Below are positions 1 to 9,246 of a DNA stretch of 64,000 bases, piece after piece (position 1 is the first letter of the stretch; each line of letters opens with the position of its first letter). Source of the stretch: Xanthomonas sp. Leaf131 (GTDB lineage: Bacteria; Pseudomonadota; Gammaproteobacteria; Xanthomonadales; Xanthomonadaceae). The stretch lies in NCBI RefSeq assembly GCF_001423495.1, contig NZ_LMOG01000003.1, forward strand, positions 1 through 64,000, given 5' to 3'. The translations under genes were made by a program, and so were the position numbers. The notes beneath the pieces are model-generated. The model saw only the letters and a list, made by a program, of their open reading frames with translations. It searched no databases and was not told the origin of the DNA.

Positions 1-85
1 CATCCCGCCGGCACAGTTCGCCGCCAACTACCGTACACAACAAGCCAACAACGCAGTACCCTTCAACCCCGGGCTTTATCAGTAA
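1..85 (+). CDS. C-terminal fragment of a gene entering from the left edge
   Basis: A reading frame open from base 2 runs to a TAA at 83-85. It encodes about 27 residues ending in NPGLYQ. The composition (Asn, Gln, Pro, Phe, Tyr) looks like a real folded-protein tail rather than a random GC-rich frame. The family cannot be told from so little sequence. It points toward the GH2 gene on the other strand, so the two converge across a gene-poor gap. Inference only; the rest of the gene lies outside the window. Confidence 0.4.
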   Translation, partial: IPPAQFAANYRTQQANNAVPFNPGLYQ

Positions 86-510
86 TCACTGGTACGGACG
101 ATGGGGGCAGGTCAATTTGCGCCGCCAAGTTCAGTGCCGCCGCGCGCCGGGATGCACACGCATCGACGATCGCAGCGCCCCCCTCTCGGGATGGTCTTGT
201 GAGTTGACTCGTTTGGCAGCAATAGGCACGCGGCCAGACAACGTCATGTGCGCTGAATTCCAGACCGAGAAACGTGACCTTGTGCAAAATCGGCGCTTGG
301 GAACAAGCGGTCATCTGCTCGATTGCTTGTCGGAGCGAGGAGATGCGCAAGAACGGCTCAATACTGCTTTGCCACTGAGGCTGTCTCTTGGCAAGCGCGT
401 CCGTCAGCGTTATTGCTTCCCGACTGGCGGTTGGGCAGGAAGTGCCGCCAGCATTGAGCGATGATCGGTGGCGTCCCTGGAGAAGGTCGCAGGCGACTCA
501 AGCCACAAAG
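86..510. other. Gene-poor spacer
   Basis: About 425 bases with no frame that shows a start, a ribosome site and convincing protein composition. Short frames of 60-115 codons exist on both strands but overlap each other and resemble no family I know. The stretch lies next to a decayed GH2 fragment, so it may be degraded coding sequence. Confidence 0.4.
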
Positions 511-735
511 ATTGACGCGGCGCAGTCAAGCGCGGTTTCCGGGATGTCAGGCCGGAGAGATCACTGTGCGACGTCAATTTGAGGGAAGTCCATTCGGTTT
601 GCAGGACTGCCATACACAAACCGTTGAAGGTCCTGTGCGGCCGTATCTTGTTGTGTCCGTGTTGCTCGGGATCGCCACAGCCCGCGCCGATCTAAGGCGC
701 GGGCTGTGCAGGGCGAACTGCGCCTGGTGGTCGAC
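511..735 (-). pseudogene. Frameshifted remnant of a GH2 beta-galactosidase C-terminus
   Basis: Read on the minus strand, this stretch parallels the last ~80 codons of the neighbouring beta-galactosidase. One frame gives AQFALHSP, matching VHFALRGP of the intact protein. After a frameshift another frame gives GCGDPEQHGH and then FNGLCMAVLQT, matching GVGNGNPSSHE and FNGLCAALLQT. It continues with a stretch like HSDLSGLTS, where the intact copy has TAPGLTS. No start codon or catalytic domain is left. The DNA match to 835-980 is visible but diverged, so this is an old partial duplication or the end of a deleted second GH2 gene. It lies just downstream of the intact gene's stop. Confidence 0.6.
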
Positions 736-737
736 GT

Positions 738-3305
738 TCAGTCAACCGACGGCCGCAAGGGCGACCTGGCAGCCTGCAGATGCAGCGCTGCCGAGGTCAA
801 GCCTGGCGCGGTGGCCTGCAGCAGGATCTGCCCGCTGTTGCGCGTTGTCTGCAGCAGTGCCGCACACAGTCCATTGAAGGCCTTGCGCTGCGGCGCCTTG
901 TCGTTTTCGTGGCTGCTGGGGTTGCCGTTGCCTACGCCGATCAGACGGGCAGGTCCACGCAGAGCGAAGTGCACCAGGTTGTCGGCATTCGGTACAAGCC
1001 GGCCTTGCGCATCGACGATCTCCACCTTCACCACCGCCACATCTTCGGCGTCGGCGCGCAATGCGTTGCGATCGCAACTCAAGCGGATCGCGGCCGGCTT
1101 GCCGGTGGTCTCGCGGCGTTCGGTGAGCACCAGCTTGCCGCCGCGATAGCCGCGTGCTTCGATCACGCCCGGCGCATACGTGACACGCCATTCCACATGC
1201 CCGTAGGCCGGCACTTGTTGCAGGCCCTGGCTGACACCGTTGACCAGCAGTTCCACCGCCTCGAGATTGCTATGGCACCAGACCGCGACGCGGCCTTTGT
1301 CGTCGGGCTGCAGCAGGCCGTCCCAGTTCCAGTGCGGGAACACGTGCAGCACCGGCTCGCTGGTCCATTGCGCGCGGTAGTACCAGTAGTTGTCTTTGGG
1401 AAAGCCGCAACTGTCTAGCACACCGAACTGCGAGCCGACATTCGGCCAGCGGTTGTAGGGTGTGGGTTCGCCGCGGTAATCGAAACCGGTCCAGATGAAG
1501 CCGCCGGCGATATACGGGCGTTGCGCGACGTAGCTCCACCAGGCTTCGGCAGTGCTGGCCCACCATGGGTGGTCGGTGTCGTAGGCGCGGGTGTAGCCGC
1601 GTGCGTCGTCGCGCTGGTAGTTGCCGCGCACCGACACGGTGCTGCCGGTTTCGCTGCCGTAGATCGGAATATTCGGGTATTGCGCGTGGAAGCCATCCAT
1701 CTGGCTGGTGCGGTAGTTGAAGCCGACCACATCGACCACCTGGCCGACGCCATCGCCAAAGCCCTTGTCCATGGCGAACGTAGTGGGGCGGGTGGGATCG
1801 AGCTGGCGCACGCGTTGCTGCATGCGGCTCACGATGCGTGCGCCGCGCTCGGTGACCTGCTGCGGCTCTTCGTTGCCGAGCGACCACAGGATCACGCTGG
1901 GATGATTGCGTCCGCGCCGCACCATCGTCTCCAGTTCGCCCATCGCTTCCGGGTCGGTGGACATGCGGCGGGTTTCTTCGATCACGAACATGCCGAGGCG
2001 ATCGCACAGCGCGAGCAGTTCGGGCGTGGCCGGGTTGTGCGAGCTGCGGTACGCGTTGCAGCCCATCGACTTGAGCTGGCGCAGGCGCCATTCGTGCAGG
2101 CTGTCCGGGATGGCGGTGCCGACGCCGGCATGATCCTGATGGTTGTTGGTGCCATGCAGCTTGAGCGGTGCACCATTCAATAGAAAGCCGTGTTGCGCAT
2201 CGAAGGCGATCGTGCGCACGCCGAACGGTGTGGCCAGCGCATCGGTGGCGGCGCCGTCGCTGTGCACGCTGGTGGTGAGGCTGTAGAGCTGCGGGGTGTC
2301 GATCGACCATAGCGCGGCCTGGCCGAGCGGCAATGTCTGTTCGACAACCTGCACCTGGCCCGCTGCAACGGTGACCGCTGCACTGACCGCTTGTGCGACG
2401 ACGCGCCCATCCGGTGCAGCGACACGTGCTTGCACCGTGCAGTGGCGCGGGGCGGTGCCGTCGTTGCGCACTTCGGTGGACACCTGCGCGGTTGCGTTGT
2501 CGCCTTGCACGGTGCTGCGCACGAACACGCCGTCCTGCGGCAGATGCAGCGGGTCGGTTTTTTGCAGCCACAGATGCCGATAGATGCCGGCGCCTTCATA
2601 GAACCAGCCTTCGCCCAGCGTGGCATCCACGCGCACGGCGATGAGGTTGGGCTTGCCGTAGTCGAGCACTTCGCTGAGGTCGACCTCGAAGCCGCAATAG
2701 CCGCTGGCATTTCGCCCGACGATGTGGCCGTTGCAGAACACGATGCAGTCGCGGAACACGCCGTCGAACACCAGGCTGATGCGCTTGCCCAGATCGCTTG
2801 CGGGAATCTGCAACGTGCGCCGATACCAGCCCACGCTGTGTTCCGGAAAGCTGGTGCCTAGCGGTTTGTAGCCGTGTGCGGCGGCGGGGTCTTCTTCGGG
2901 GATGGTGGCGGAGATCGGCTCCTGGCGGAAGGGCAGGGTGACGGCCCAGTCGTGCGGCAGATCCAGCAGTTCCCAGGCGCTGTCGTCGAAGGCGAGTTGC
3001 GCGGCGGTGGCGGTGTCCTTGCCGGCCTTGGCGAAGGTGCGCTGGAAGGTGCCGAACTCGAAGTCGCGCGATGGGTCGCTGGCGTGGCCGAGATGGAACC
3101 GCCAACCGAAGTCGAACAGCAGCCGTTCGCGTGGTGCCAAACCTGCATCGCCGAGCGCGGCGAGCGGCGTGGCATTTTTCGCCGCGGCTGGCGCTGCACC
3201 GGCAATGCCCGGCAACAACGCGCCGGCTGCACCGACCGGGAGTGCGGCACTCACGCCACTTGCCAACATGCCGCGCAGTAACTCGCGGCGATTGATGCCG
3301 GTCAT
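738..3305 (-). CDS. Beta-galactosidase, glycoside hydrolase family 2, Tat-exported
   Basis: An 855-residue GH2 enzyme expected to release terminal beta-galactosyl residues from galacto-oligosaccharides. The N-terminus has a twin-arginine signal (NRRELLRG followed by a hydrophobic Ala/Gly-rich stretch), which suggests export to the periplasm. GH2 hallmarks are visible: the acid/base region WSLGNEEPQQ near residue 479, the nucleophile motif IYGSETGS near 552 and WTGFDYRGE near 610. The jelly-roll and Ig-like domains precede the barrel, and a C-terminal Ig-like domain follows. The start ATG overlaps the stop of the upstream GH53 gene by 4 bases (ATGA, 3302-3305), so the two are translationally coupled. 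The genes fit stepwise galactan breakdown. Beta-glucuronidase-like activity is possible in GH2, but the GH53 partner argues for galactosidase. Confidence 0.9.
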   Translation of the reverse strand: MTGINRRELLRGMLASGVSAALPVGAAGALLPGIAGAAPAAAKNATPLAALGDAGLAPRERLLFDFGWRFHLGHASDPSRDFEFGTFQRTFAKAGKDTATAAQLAFDDSAWELLDLPHDWAVTLPFRQEPISATIPEEDPAAAHGYKPLGTSFPEHSVGWYRRTLQIPASDLGKRISLVFDGVFRDCIVFCNGHIVGRNASGYCGFEVDLSEVLDYGKPNLIAVRVDATLGEGWFYEGAGIYRHLWLQKTDPLHLPQDGVFVRSTVQGDNATAQVSTEVRNDGTAPRHCTVQARVAAPDGRVVAQAVSAAVTVAAGQVQVVEQTLPLGQAALWSIDTPQLYSLTTSVHSDGAATDALATPFGVRTIAFDAQHGFLLNGAPLKLHGTNNHQDHAGVGTAIPDSLHEWRLRQLKSMGCNAYRSSHNPATPELLALCDRLGMFVIEETRRMSTDPEAMGELETMVRRGRNHPSVILWSLGNEEPQQVTERGARIVSRMQQRVRQLDPTRPTTFAMDKGFGDGVGQVVDVVGFNYRTSQMDGFHAQYPNIPIYGSETGSTVSVRGNYQRDDARGYTRAYDTDHPWWASTAEAWWSYVAQRPYIAGGFIWTGFDYRGEPTPYNRWPNVGSQFGVLDSCGFPKDNYWYYRAQWTSEPVLHVFPHWNWDGLLQPDDKGRVAVWCHSNLEAVELLVNGVSQGLQQVPAYGHVEWRVTYAPGVIEARGYRGGKLVLTERRETTGKPAAIRLSCDRNALRADAEDVAVVKVEIVDAQGRLVPNADNLVHFALRGPARLIGVGNGNPSSHENDKAPQRKAFNGLCAALLQTTRNSGQILLQATAPGLTSAALHLQAARSPLRPSVD

Positions 3306-4513
3306 GGCTGCTTCCTCGCGCTGGCGTCTGCAGCTTGGTCTTGTTTGGTCGAAGCAGGCTTGCCTGTTGCCGGCTTGCGCGATGCAGGCACGCCGGTATA
3401 CGGATGGCGCATGAAGTCGATCGCCGGCAACACCTCGTTGTCATGCTTGAAATCGAAGAAACTGGCGTTTTCCCACGACGAGCCGGTGCCCCAGCGCGTC
3501 TTGCAGCTGCTGCTGGTCCATGCCGGTTCCCAATACACCACGCCGGCGCCGCCGGTATCGATCACCAGCTGGGTGAGATCGATCATGTACTTGGACTGGC
3601 CTTGCGGTGTGGCCGGGTAACCGGGAATCAGCGAGTCTTGGCCGAGCAGATTGTGCGAGGTGTCTCCGGACTCCAGCGTCCACGGATACGCGGTTTCCAC
3701 CACCACCACATCGGCGTCGTAGCGGCCGCGCAGGCGCTTGATGGTCTTGCCCAGCTCGGCCATCGATTGGGTCGACCATTTGCGGTAGTAGCTGATGCCG
3801 ATCAGGTCGTAGTCGGTAACGCCGGCCTTGGTGGCGGCGGCAAACCACGGCTCCACATTTTCCGGCTGGGCGATATGCAGCATCACCCGTGGCTTGATCG
3901 TGGAGCGTGCGCTGATATCGCGCACGGCCTTGATGCCGGCATTGAACAGTTTGGCGTTGCGTTGCCAGTTGATGGGGCGCTTCTTGTCCCAGGGAATGCT
4001 GTCCATCAGATCGGAATTGCTTTCGTTGCCCACCTGCACCAGTTCCGGCATCAGGCCGGCACGGTCGAGCGCGCTCAGTGTGTCGTAGGTGAAGCCATAC
4101 AACGTGCGCGCGAGTTCATCGGTGTCGGTGATGCTGGCCCAGGCCTTGGGAATCAGCTGTTTTTCGCCATCGGCCCAGTCGTCGGAATAGTGCAGGTCCA
4201 GCAACACCTGCATGCCTTGTGCACGTGCACGCGCAATGGTCTTCTTGACGTCGGACAGGTCGCTATAACGCGTCCAGCGTGCATCGTTCCACAAGCGCAC
4301 GCGCACCAGATTGGCACCATGCGCGTGGAAGAGTTCGAACGGGTCTTTGACCACGCCGTTCTCGCGGTACTGCACGCCGCACTCTTCCATCTCGTTGACG
4401 TAGGACAGGTCTGCGCCGAGATACAACGTGGCGGGGGCCGGGGCGGCGTGTGCGAAGGTGGAGATGGCCAGCGCCAGTAGCGCGGGCGTCCAGAGACGGC
4501 GTGTAGAGCGCAT
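3302..4513 (-). CDS. Arabinogalactan endo-beta-1,4-galactanase, GH53
   Basis: A 403-residue secreted enzyme that should cut the beta-1,4-galactan side chains of pectin. The start at 4513 is preferred because GAGGAA lies 6 bases upstream and the protein then opens with a clean Sec signal peptide (MRSTRRLWTPALLALA, cleaved after AHA). An upstream in-frame start at 4624 would bury that signal. GH53 catalytic motifs are present: acid/base Glu in QVGNESNSD near residue 164 and nucleophile Glu in VVVVETAYPW near 273. The C-terminal tail is Lys/Pro/Ala-rich and probably disordered. The gene lies between a TonB receptor and a beta-galactosidase on the same strand, so released oligosaccharides could be imported and finished by the partner enzymes. 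Confidence 0.92.
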   Translation of the reverse strand: MRSTRRLWTPALLALAISTFAHAAPAPATLYLGADLSYVNEMEECGVQYRENGVVKDPFELFHAHGANLVRVRLWNDARWTRYSDLSDVKKTIARARAQGMQVLLDLHYSDDWADGEKQLIPKAWASITDTDELARTLYGFTYDTLSALDRAGLMPELVQVGNESNSDLMDSIPWDKKRPINWQRNAKLFNAGIKAVRDISARSTIKPRVMLHIAQPENVEPWFAAATKAGVTDYDLIGISYYRKWSTQSMAELGKTIKRLRGRYDADVVVVETAYPWTLESGDTSHNLLGQDSLIPGYPATPQGQSKYMIDLTQLVIDTGGAGVVYWEPAWTSSSCKTRWGTGSSWENASFFDFKHDNEVLPAIDFMRHPYTGVPASRKPATGKPASTKQDQAADASARKQP

Positions 4514-4584
4514 GCAATTCCTCGACAGATCAAACGTGGAGCGGGTGACAGCATGCCGCACGCGGCGGTGCTGACGTGCGGTGT

Positions 4585-4628
4585 GTGCGCGGAATCGGAA
4601 CCTCGATAACCGATCCGATTCCACGCAC
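4585..4628 (-). terminator. Hairpin between the TonB receptor and the GH53 gene
   Basis: GGAATCGGA (4591-4599) pairs with TCCGATTCC (4614-4622), and the outer GTGCG/CGCAC bases extend the stem across one mismatch. There is no clear U-run, so it may be a transcript-stabilising or attenuating stem rather than a full terminator. It sits between the receptor stop and the start of the galactanase. Confidence 0.4.
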
Positions 4629-4674
4629 CGGCCGCACCTGTGTAGCGGTCACGCAGCAAGGGTGTCGGCCGCGC

Positions 4675-7368
4675 TTAGAACTTGTAGCTGGCTTCCAGCG
4701 CATAGCGACGACCGAACACCTGGTAGCCGCCGTCGTCCTGATTGGCCAGACGGTTGGGCTTGTTGTCGGTGTAGGCGCGTAGCGGTTCGTTGGTGAGGTT
4801 GCCGGCCTGGAAGCGGAAGCTGAGCTGCTTGCTGTACTGCCAGTTAAGGCTCAGATCCACCGTGCCTTCGCTCTGCAAGCGCGCAAGACGCGCCGCATTC
4901 CAGCCGTACACCACGGTGTAGGGGCTGTGGTACTTGTAACCCACACGCGCCTCGAAGCTGCCGTTGCTGTACCACAGATCGAAGGTGCCGGTCTTGCGTG
5001 CCAGGCCGCTCAGCGGCAGCGGGTTGTTCTCCGGCGAGAATTCCTTGAGGTTGGAATCGACCAGCGAGAAGTTGGAATAGACGCCGAAGTTTTCCATGTT
5101 CGGAATGAAATAGAACGGTGTCTGGAAGGTGAGTTCCACCCCGTTGATATGCCCGCCGCCGCCATTGAACGGCGCGCTGACCAGGTAATCCAGGCCGTTG
5201 ATTACTTCACGGTCGGTGCGGTAGCCGATGCTGGAATCCACTTCCTTGCGATACACGGCCAGTGCGGCGAGCGCTTCCTTGTGGAAATACCACTCGTAGG
5301 ACACATCGACCTGGGTGGCCTTGAACGGATCCAGCTGCGGGTTGCCGCCGCTGCCGGTGAGCTGGCCGACGGTGACGTTGGGGTCGTCCAGGCGGCGGCC
5401 GGTGCGCAGTTCGTCCAACGGCGGGCGCGCGATGACCTTGGCCACGGCAAAGCGCAGGATGCGCTGCTCGTCGATCAGGAAGTTGACCGTGGCGCTGGGC
5501 AACACGTCGGTGTATTCCTTGCTGTCGGTGCTGGCCTGGACGGTGTTGCCGACAGAATCGAAGCCGTCGCTGGTGGTTTTGGTATTGACCAGGCGCACGC
5601 CGATATTGCCGGTGACATCGGTGCCGAACACCTGCGAGCTGAACACCGCTTTGGCGAAGGCTTCGCGCACGTCTTCCTTGACGTTCCAGTGGTCGAGCAG
5701 TTGCTCGTCGAGCGTGGCCGGATCGAAGCCGCCGAAGCCGATCTCGGCGATGGCATCCATGTTGCCGCCGGTCAGCGTAGGCACGTTCAAGTCCGGCATG
5801 GTGACCGGATAGATCAGGCCCTGATACGCCGAAATCGGTTGGTCGTAGCCGGATTGATTGCTGACGAAGCGGCGGTTCTGCTTTTCGCGGCGTGCGGCGC
5901 GTGCGCCGAATTCCAGCGAGGTGAACGCAGCGGCATCGATCGAACGGCTGGCGTTGAGCGCCAGCGCGGCGATCTTGTCGCGCAGTGCCTGCGGCTCGGT
6001 CTGGCCGGCGATGCCGTATTCGGGCGTGTCCGAGCTGGTGCTGATGGTGGGGGTAACGCTGCGGCGGAAATCGAACGAGACGGTGTCCGGATTGCTGCCG
6101 AAGCGCACCGCCTGCCAGGTGTTGTCGCGTTTGGCCTGCGAGAACGACAGGTCGCTGCCCAGCGTCCACACATCGCCGCTCCACTTGGCATTCAAGCCGC
6201 CGGCGGTGAGGGTCTTGACCTCGTTGTAGTGGCTGACCACATGGTCGACCTGCAGGTTTGAGTTGGCCAGCGTACCGGCCACCACATCGCCATCGACGAT
6301 GGTGTAGGACGAGCCCGGCGTGGTGTACGGATTGGTTGCGCCGGAAAAAGTGCTGAAGGCCAGGCCGTTGAACCAGTTCTGCAGCTGGTCTTCGTCGATT
6401 TCGATACGCGAATACAAGCCGTCGAACTTCAACTCGAAGTTGCCCGAGCGCCACTGCACGGTGCCCATCGCGCCGGTGCGGGTCTGTTCGGTCAGCTTGA
6501 GCTGGTCGGCGGCGCCGAATGGCGTGGGATCCACGGTGCCGTCGCCATCCACATCGCGCGAGGTGGTGGCATCGGTATAGCCCCAGCTGCCGATCGAGGA
6601 GTTGGAGTTCTTCTGCTTCTGATAGGTGGCGCCCAGCGCAACCGCCAGGTTGTCGTTGATCTTGTGTACCCAGCTGGCGCCGAAGCGGTTGCCCCACGGG
6701 GAGTAGCCGTCCACGTCCTTGGCATGGTCGTAGAACACCGGGCCGGCGGTGCCGACAAAGCCCGGGCCGGTGTAGTCCAGCGGACTGATGGTGGAGATGT
6801 CCACCGTTGCGGCAAGGCCACCGGCCACCAGATCCGCCGACTGGGTCTTGTAGACCTTGACGGTAGAGACGATCTCCGTTGGGAATACCTCCCAGCGCAC
6901 TGCACGATTGGGCTCGGAGGAGGCGATTTCGCGCCCGTTGACGGTACCCATGGTCATGCGCGGGCCAAGTCCGCGCACGGTGGCCAGGCTCTCGTTGCCA
7001 CGGTCGCGGGTGCCGTTGACGCCGGGCAGGCGCACCAGCGCTTCGGCCACGGTGACATTGGGCATCTGGCCCATGTTGTCGGCCGAGATCACTTCCATGA
7101 CGTGATCGGACATCTGCTTGGCCTGCACGGCCTGATTCAGGCTGGCGCGTTGGCCGATCACGGTGATGTTGTCGAGCGTGACCGGTGGCGGCGTAGCGGC
7201 GGTGCTGCTGTCGCTGGCCGGCGGTGCTGCAGGCGCAGGCGCGCTGTCCTGTGCGTGCGCACTGAACGCGGTGGCCAGCACGAAAGCGATGGTGGTGCAG
7301 AGGACGTCGCGCACAGGTGTGCGGCGCAGGCGCCGGCTGGCCGAGTGGCCGGTGTGGTGAACGGGCAT
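4675..7368 (-). CDS. TonB-dependent outer-membrane receptor, probably for galactan oligosaccharides
   Basis: An 897-residue receptor. An N-terminal signal peptide (hydrophobic FVLATAFSAHA) is followed by a Pro/Ala-rich stretch, the TonB-box-like ITVIGQR, a plug domain with GLGPRMTMGTVNGRE, and a long beta-barrel ending in YALEASYKF, whose terminal Phe is typical of outer-membrane barrels. GGGAGGGA lies just upstream of the ATG at 7368. The plug subtype (PNVTVAEALVRLPGV, DLVAGGLAATVD) is the one common in xanthomonad carbohydrate-utilisation loci. With the downstream GH53 and GH2 enzymes it should bring galacto-oligosaccharides into the periplasm. Ligand identity is inferred from neighbours only. 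Confidence 0.88.
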   Translation of the reverse strand: MPVHHTGHSASRRLRRTPVRDVLCTTIAFVLATAFSAHAQDSAPAPAAPPASDSSTAATPPPVTLDNITVIGQRASLNQAVQAKQMSDHVMEVISADNMGQMPNVTVAEALVRLPGVNGTRDRGNESLATVRGLGPRMTMGTVNGREIASSEPNRAVRWEVFPTEIVSTVKVYKTQSADLVAGGLAATVDISTISPLDYTGPGFVGTAGPVFYDHAKDVDGYSPWGNRFGASWVHKINDNLAVALGATYQKQKNSNSSIGSWGYTDATTSRDVDGDGTVDPTPFGAADQLKLTEQTRTGAMGTVQWRSGNFELKFDGLYSRIEIDEDQLQNWFNGLAFSTFSGATNPYTTPGSSYTIVDGDVVAGTLANSNLQVDHVVSHYNEVKTLTAGGLNAKWSGDVWTLGSDLSFSQAKRDNTWQAVRFGSNPDTVSFDFRRSVTPTISTSSDTPEYGIAGQTEPQALRDKIAALALNASRSIDAAAFTSLEFGARAARREKQNRRFVSNQSGYDQPISAYQGLIYPVTMPDLNVPTLTGGNMDAIAEIGFGGFDPATLDEQLLDHWNVKEDVREAFAKAVFSSQVFGTDVTGNIGVRLVNTKTTSDGFDSVGNTVQASTDSKEYTDVLPSATVNFLIDEQRILRFAVAKVIARPPLDELRTGRRLDDPNVTVGQLTGSGGNPQLDPFKATQVDVSYEWYFHKEALAALAVYRKEVDSSIGYRTDREVINGLDYLVSAPFNGGGGHINGVELTFQTPFYFIPNMENFGVYSNFSLVDSNLKEFSPENNPLPLSGLARKTGTFDLWYSNGSFEARVGYKYHSPYTVVYGWNAARLARLQSEGTVDLSLNWQYSKQLSFRFQAGNLTNEPLRAYTDNKPNRLANQDDGGYQVFGRRYALEASYKF

Positions 7369-7736
7369 CGTTTGATCCCTCCCAGGACAAAGTTACCGAA
7401 TGGAGATGGTGGCCGCTGGTGCGGCCGTTGCGCAGGTGCGCAGTGGCGCGTCCTGACGCGGGCATGGCGAAGTGGTGCGGTTCTGCGTTTTTGGAGCTGA
7501 GTGTTCGTGTGCGTGACGCTGTAACGACCCCTTGATCGCCTTGGCGTCCCCCTGTCCTGCATGTGTCCGCTTCAGGGTAGAAGCGCAAGCCATTCCATTC
7601 CAATGAAGCATTTTGCGTGAGCTATCTCGCGTTGGAATGCTGCAGTGCAGCGGTAGCGTCTGCTCAGTCACAGTTGCGGGATGGGTGGCGAGCGTGGAAG
7701 CGAAAGGTTGCTGTGGACCCTGTCGACGTTGGTCGC
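7369..7736. promoter_or_regulatory. Control region upstream of the galactan module
   Basis: This 368-base gap holds no convincing gene. It must contain the promoter for the leftward receptor-GH53-GH2 unit. A clear inverted repeat, CATTCCAA (7596-7603) and TTGGAATG (7632-7639), is separated by 28 bases; an extra CATTCC half-site starts at 7591. This looks like an operator pair, but no regulator gene for it is present nearby. Confidence 0.35.
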
Positions 7737-9122
7737 CTAGCGCGCGCTGGCAGGTAACCGCGGCAATGCCGGGAAAGCACGCTGCACGCAGTCGCTGCGT
7801 TCGCAGGTCAGGCAGCCGGGGCCGATCGGCACCGCATCGTCCACCGCATCCAGGTCCCAGCCGCGCGCATATACCAGTTGATCGGCATGGCGCAGGTCGC
7901 AACCCATCGCCAAGGCGAAGGTCTTGCGCGGGCGGCCATAGCCGGGCGCACCGCTGCTGACCTGGCGGGCGAGCCAGAAATAGCGGCGGCCATCGGGCAT
8001 GCGCGCGATCTGGGTGAGGATGCGGTCGGGCTGATTGAAGGCCTCGTAGACGATCCACAGCGGGCAGGCGCCGCCCACATGCGAGAAGTGGAAGTCGGTG
8101 GCCGAGTGGCGCTTGGACACATTGCCGGCGCGATCCACGCGCATGAAGAAGATCGGCAGGCCGGCAGCACCGCGCCGCTGCAAGGTGCTGAGCCGGTGGC
8201 AGACCGCCTCGAAGCCCACTCCGAAGCGATCGGCCAACCCTTCGATGTCGTAGCGGCAGGCCTGCGCGCTATGCAGAAATTCACCGTACGGCATCACCAG
8301 GGCACCGGCGAAATAGTTCGATAAACCAATCCGCGAGAGTGCGATGCGCTCGGCATCTTCGAATCCGGCATCGGCGATGCGCGCATCGAGCAGCGGCGCG
8401 CATTCCAGCAATGCAAGATGGGCGGCCATCTGAAATGCCTGCTGCCCAGGGCGCAGATGCGCAGGCAGCCACAGCACGCGTGCCTGCGCATCCACGCTGC
8501 GCTTGTCGCTATGCAGGTCGGTGGATTCCTGCACCAACAATCCGTGGCGATCGGCCAGGCGTTGGCGCAGCCGCAGCGCAAGATTGTCCGGGGTCAGCCC
8601 CAACTCGGCGTACAGCGCTTCGGCGCGCTCATCCAGCTCGGGCAGATAGTTGTGCGCGCGGTTGAAGTAATCGCGCACCTGCTCGCCGGGCGACAGCGAA
8701 GGCATGGCGGCGTGGTCGGCACCGATCTGCAGTTCCAGCGCGGCATTGCGCTCGAGCAGATGCCGATGGGCGCGGTGCAACTCCAGCAGGGCCTGCGCCA
8801 CCTGCGGCAGATTGCCGGTGAGCACGCGCAGCTCGGCCGCCGACAGGCTGTGGCCCAGGCTGCGCAGCGAGTCGTCCAACGGTTCGACCAGCGCGGCGGG
8901 GTCGTCCAGATCCAGCAGGCCTTCGAGATCGCCCAGGGTGGCCTTGAGTCGCTGCTGGATCGCCAGGGTCAACGGGCGCTGGTTGCGCTCGATCTGGTTG
9001 AGGTAGCTCGGCGACAACGCCAGCCGGCGCGCCAGTTCGGCCTGGGTCAGGCCATGGCGCTGGCGCAGCCGCTGCAGGCGCAGACCGAGCTGATGACGAA
9101 GAGGTGGCTGCGTGTGCGGCAT
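7737..9122 (-). CDS. XRE-family short-chain acyl-responsive transcriptional regulator
   Basis: A 461-residue regulator of the family that joins an N-terminal Cro/CI helix-turn-helix (residues ~10-65, GLTQAELARRLALSPSYLNQ) to a central ImmA/IrrE-like peptidase-fold domain and a C-terminal domain ending in a Cys motif (CLTCERSDC). Relatives such as RamB/PrpR/ScfR control propionate, acetate or branched-chain acid use. ATG at 9122 is preferred over a TTG at 9137 because the extra codons are part of a 9-bp direct repeat that looks like DNA-binding sites. It is divergent from the valine operon starting with mmsA and is its likely regulator. The IrrE-like domain shows no obvious HExxH, so it is probably a sensor, not a protease. 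Confidence 0.85.
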   Translation of the reverse strand: MPHTQPPLRHQLGLRLQRLRQRHGLTQAELARRLALSPSYLNQIERNQRPLTLAIQQRLKATLGDLEGLLDLDDPAALVEPLDDSLRSLGHSLSAAELRVLTGNLPQVAQALLELHRAHRHLLERNAALELQIGADHAAMPSLSPGEQVRDYFNRAHNYLPELDERAEALYAELGLTPDNLALRLRQRLADRHGLLVQESTDLHSDKRSVDAQARVLWLPAHLRPGQQAFQMAAHLALLECAPLLDARIADAGFEDAERIALSRIGLSNYFAGALVMPYGEFLHSAQACRYDIEGLADRFGVGFEAVCHRLSTLQRRGAAGLPIFFMRVDRAGNVSKRHSATDFHFSHVGGACPLWIVYEAFNQPDRILTQIARMPDGRRYFWLARQVSSGAPGYGRPRKTFALAMGCDLRHADQLVYARGWDLDAVDDAVPIGPGCLTCERSDCVQRAFPALPRLPASAR

Positions 9123-9211
9123 TCGCAAGATTCGCAAGATTGTGCCGCCAGCTTAGCGCGATTAAGCAATTGGCGGCTGGGAATGCCTGGTGGTGATGCG
9201 AACAATGCGAA
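9122..9211. promoter_or_regulatory. Paired phased repeats, likely operators between regulator and mmsA
   Basis: TTCGCAAGATTCGCA lies at 9122-9136 and TGCGAACAATGCGAA at 9197-9211. Each is two hexamers with a 9-base period, and the second pair is in inverted orientation to the first. One pair abuts the regulator start codon and the other lies 36-50 bases upstream of mmsA. This fits autoregulation plus control of the valine operon. The core TTGCGAA resembles the TTTGCAAA-type sites reported for this regulator family. Confidence 0.5.
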
Positions 9212-9246
9212 GCATCTGTATCGACCCTTCTGCGAGCGAGCCTGCA

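Noticed and set aside
5207-7603. Long minus-strand frame overlapping the first TonB receptor in another frame
   Set aside because: Arg/Gln/His-rich and motif-free; the receptor frame is clearly the real one.
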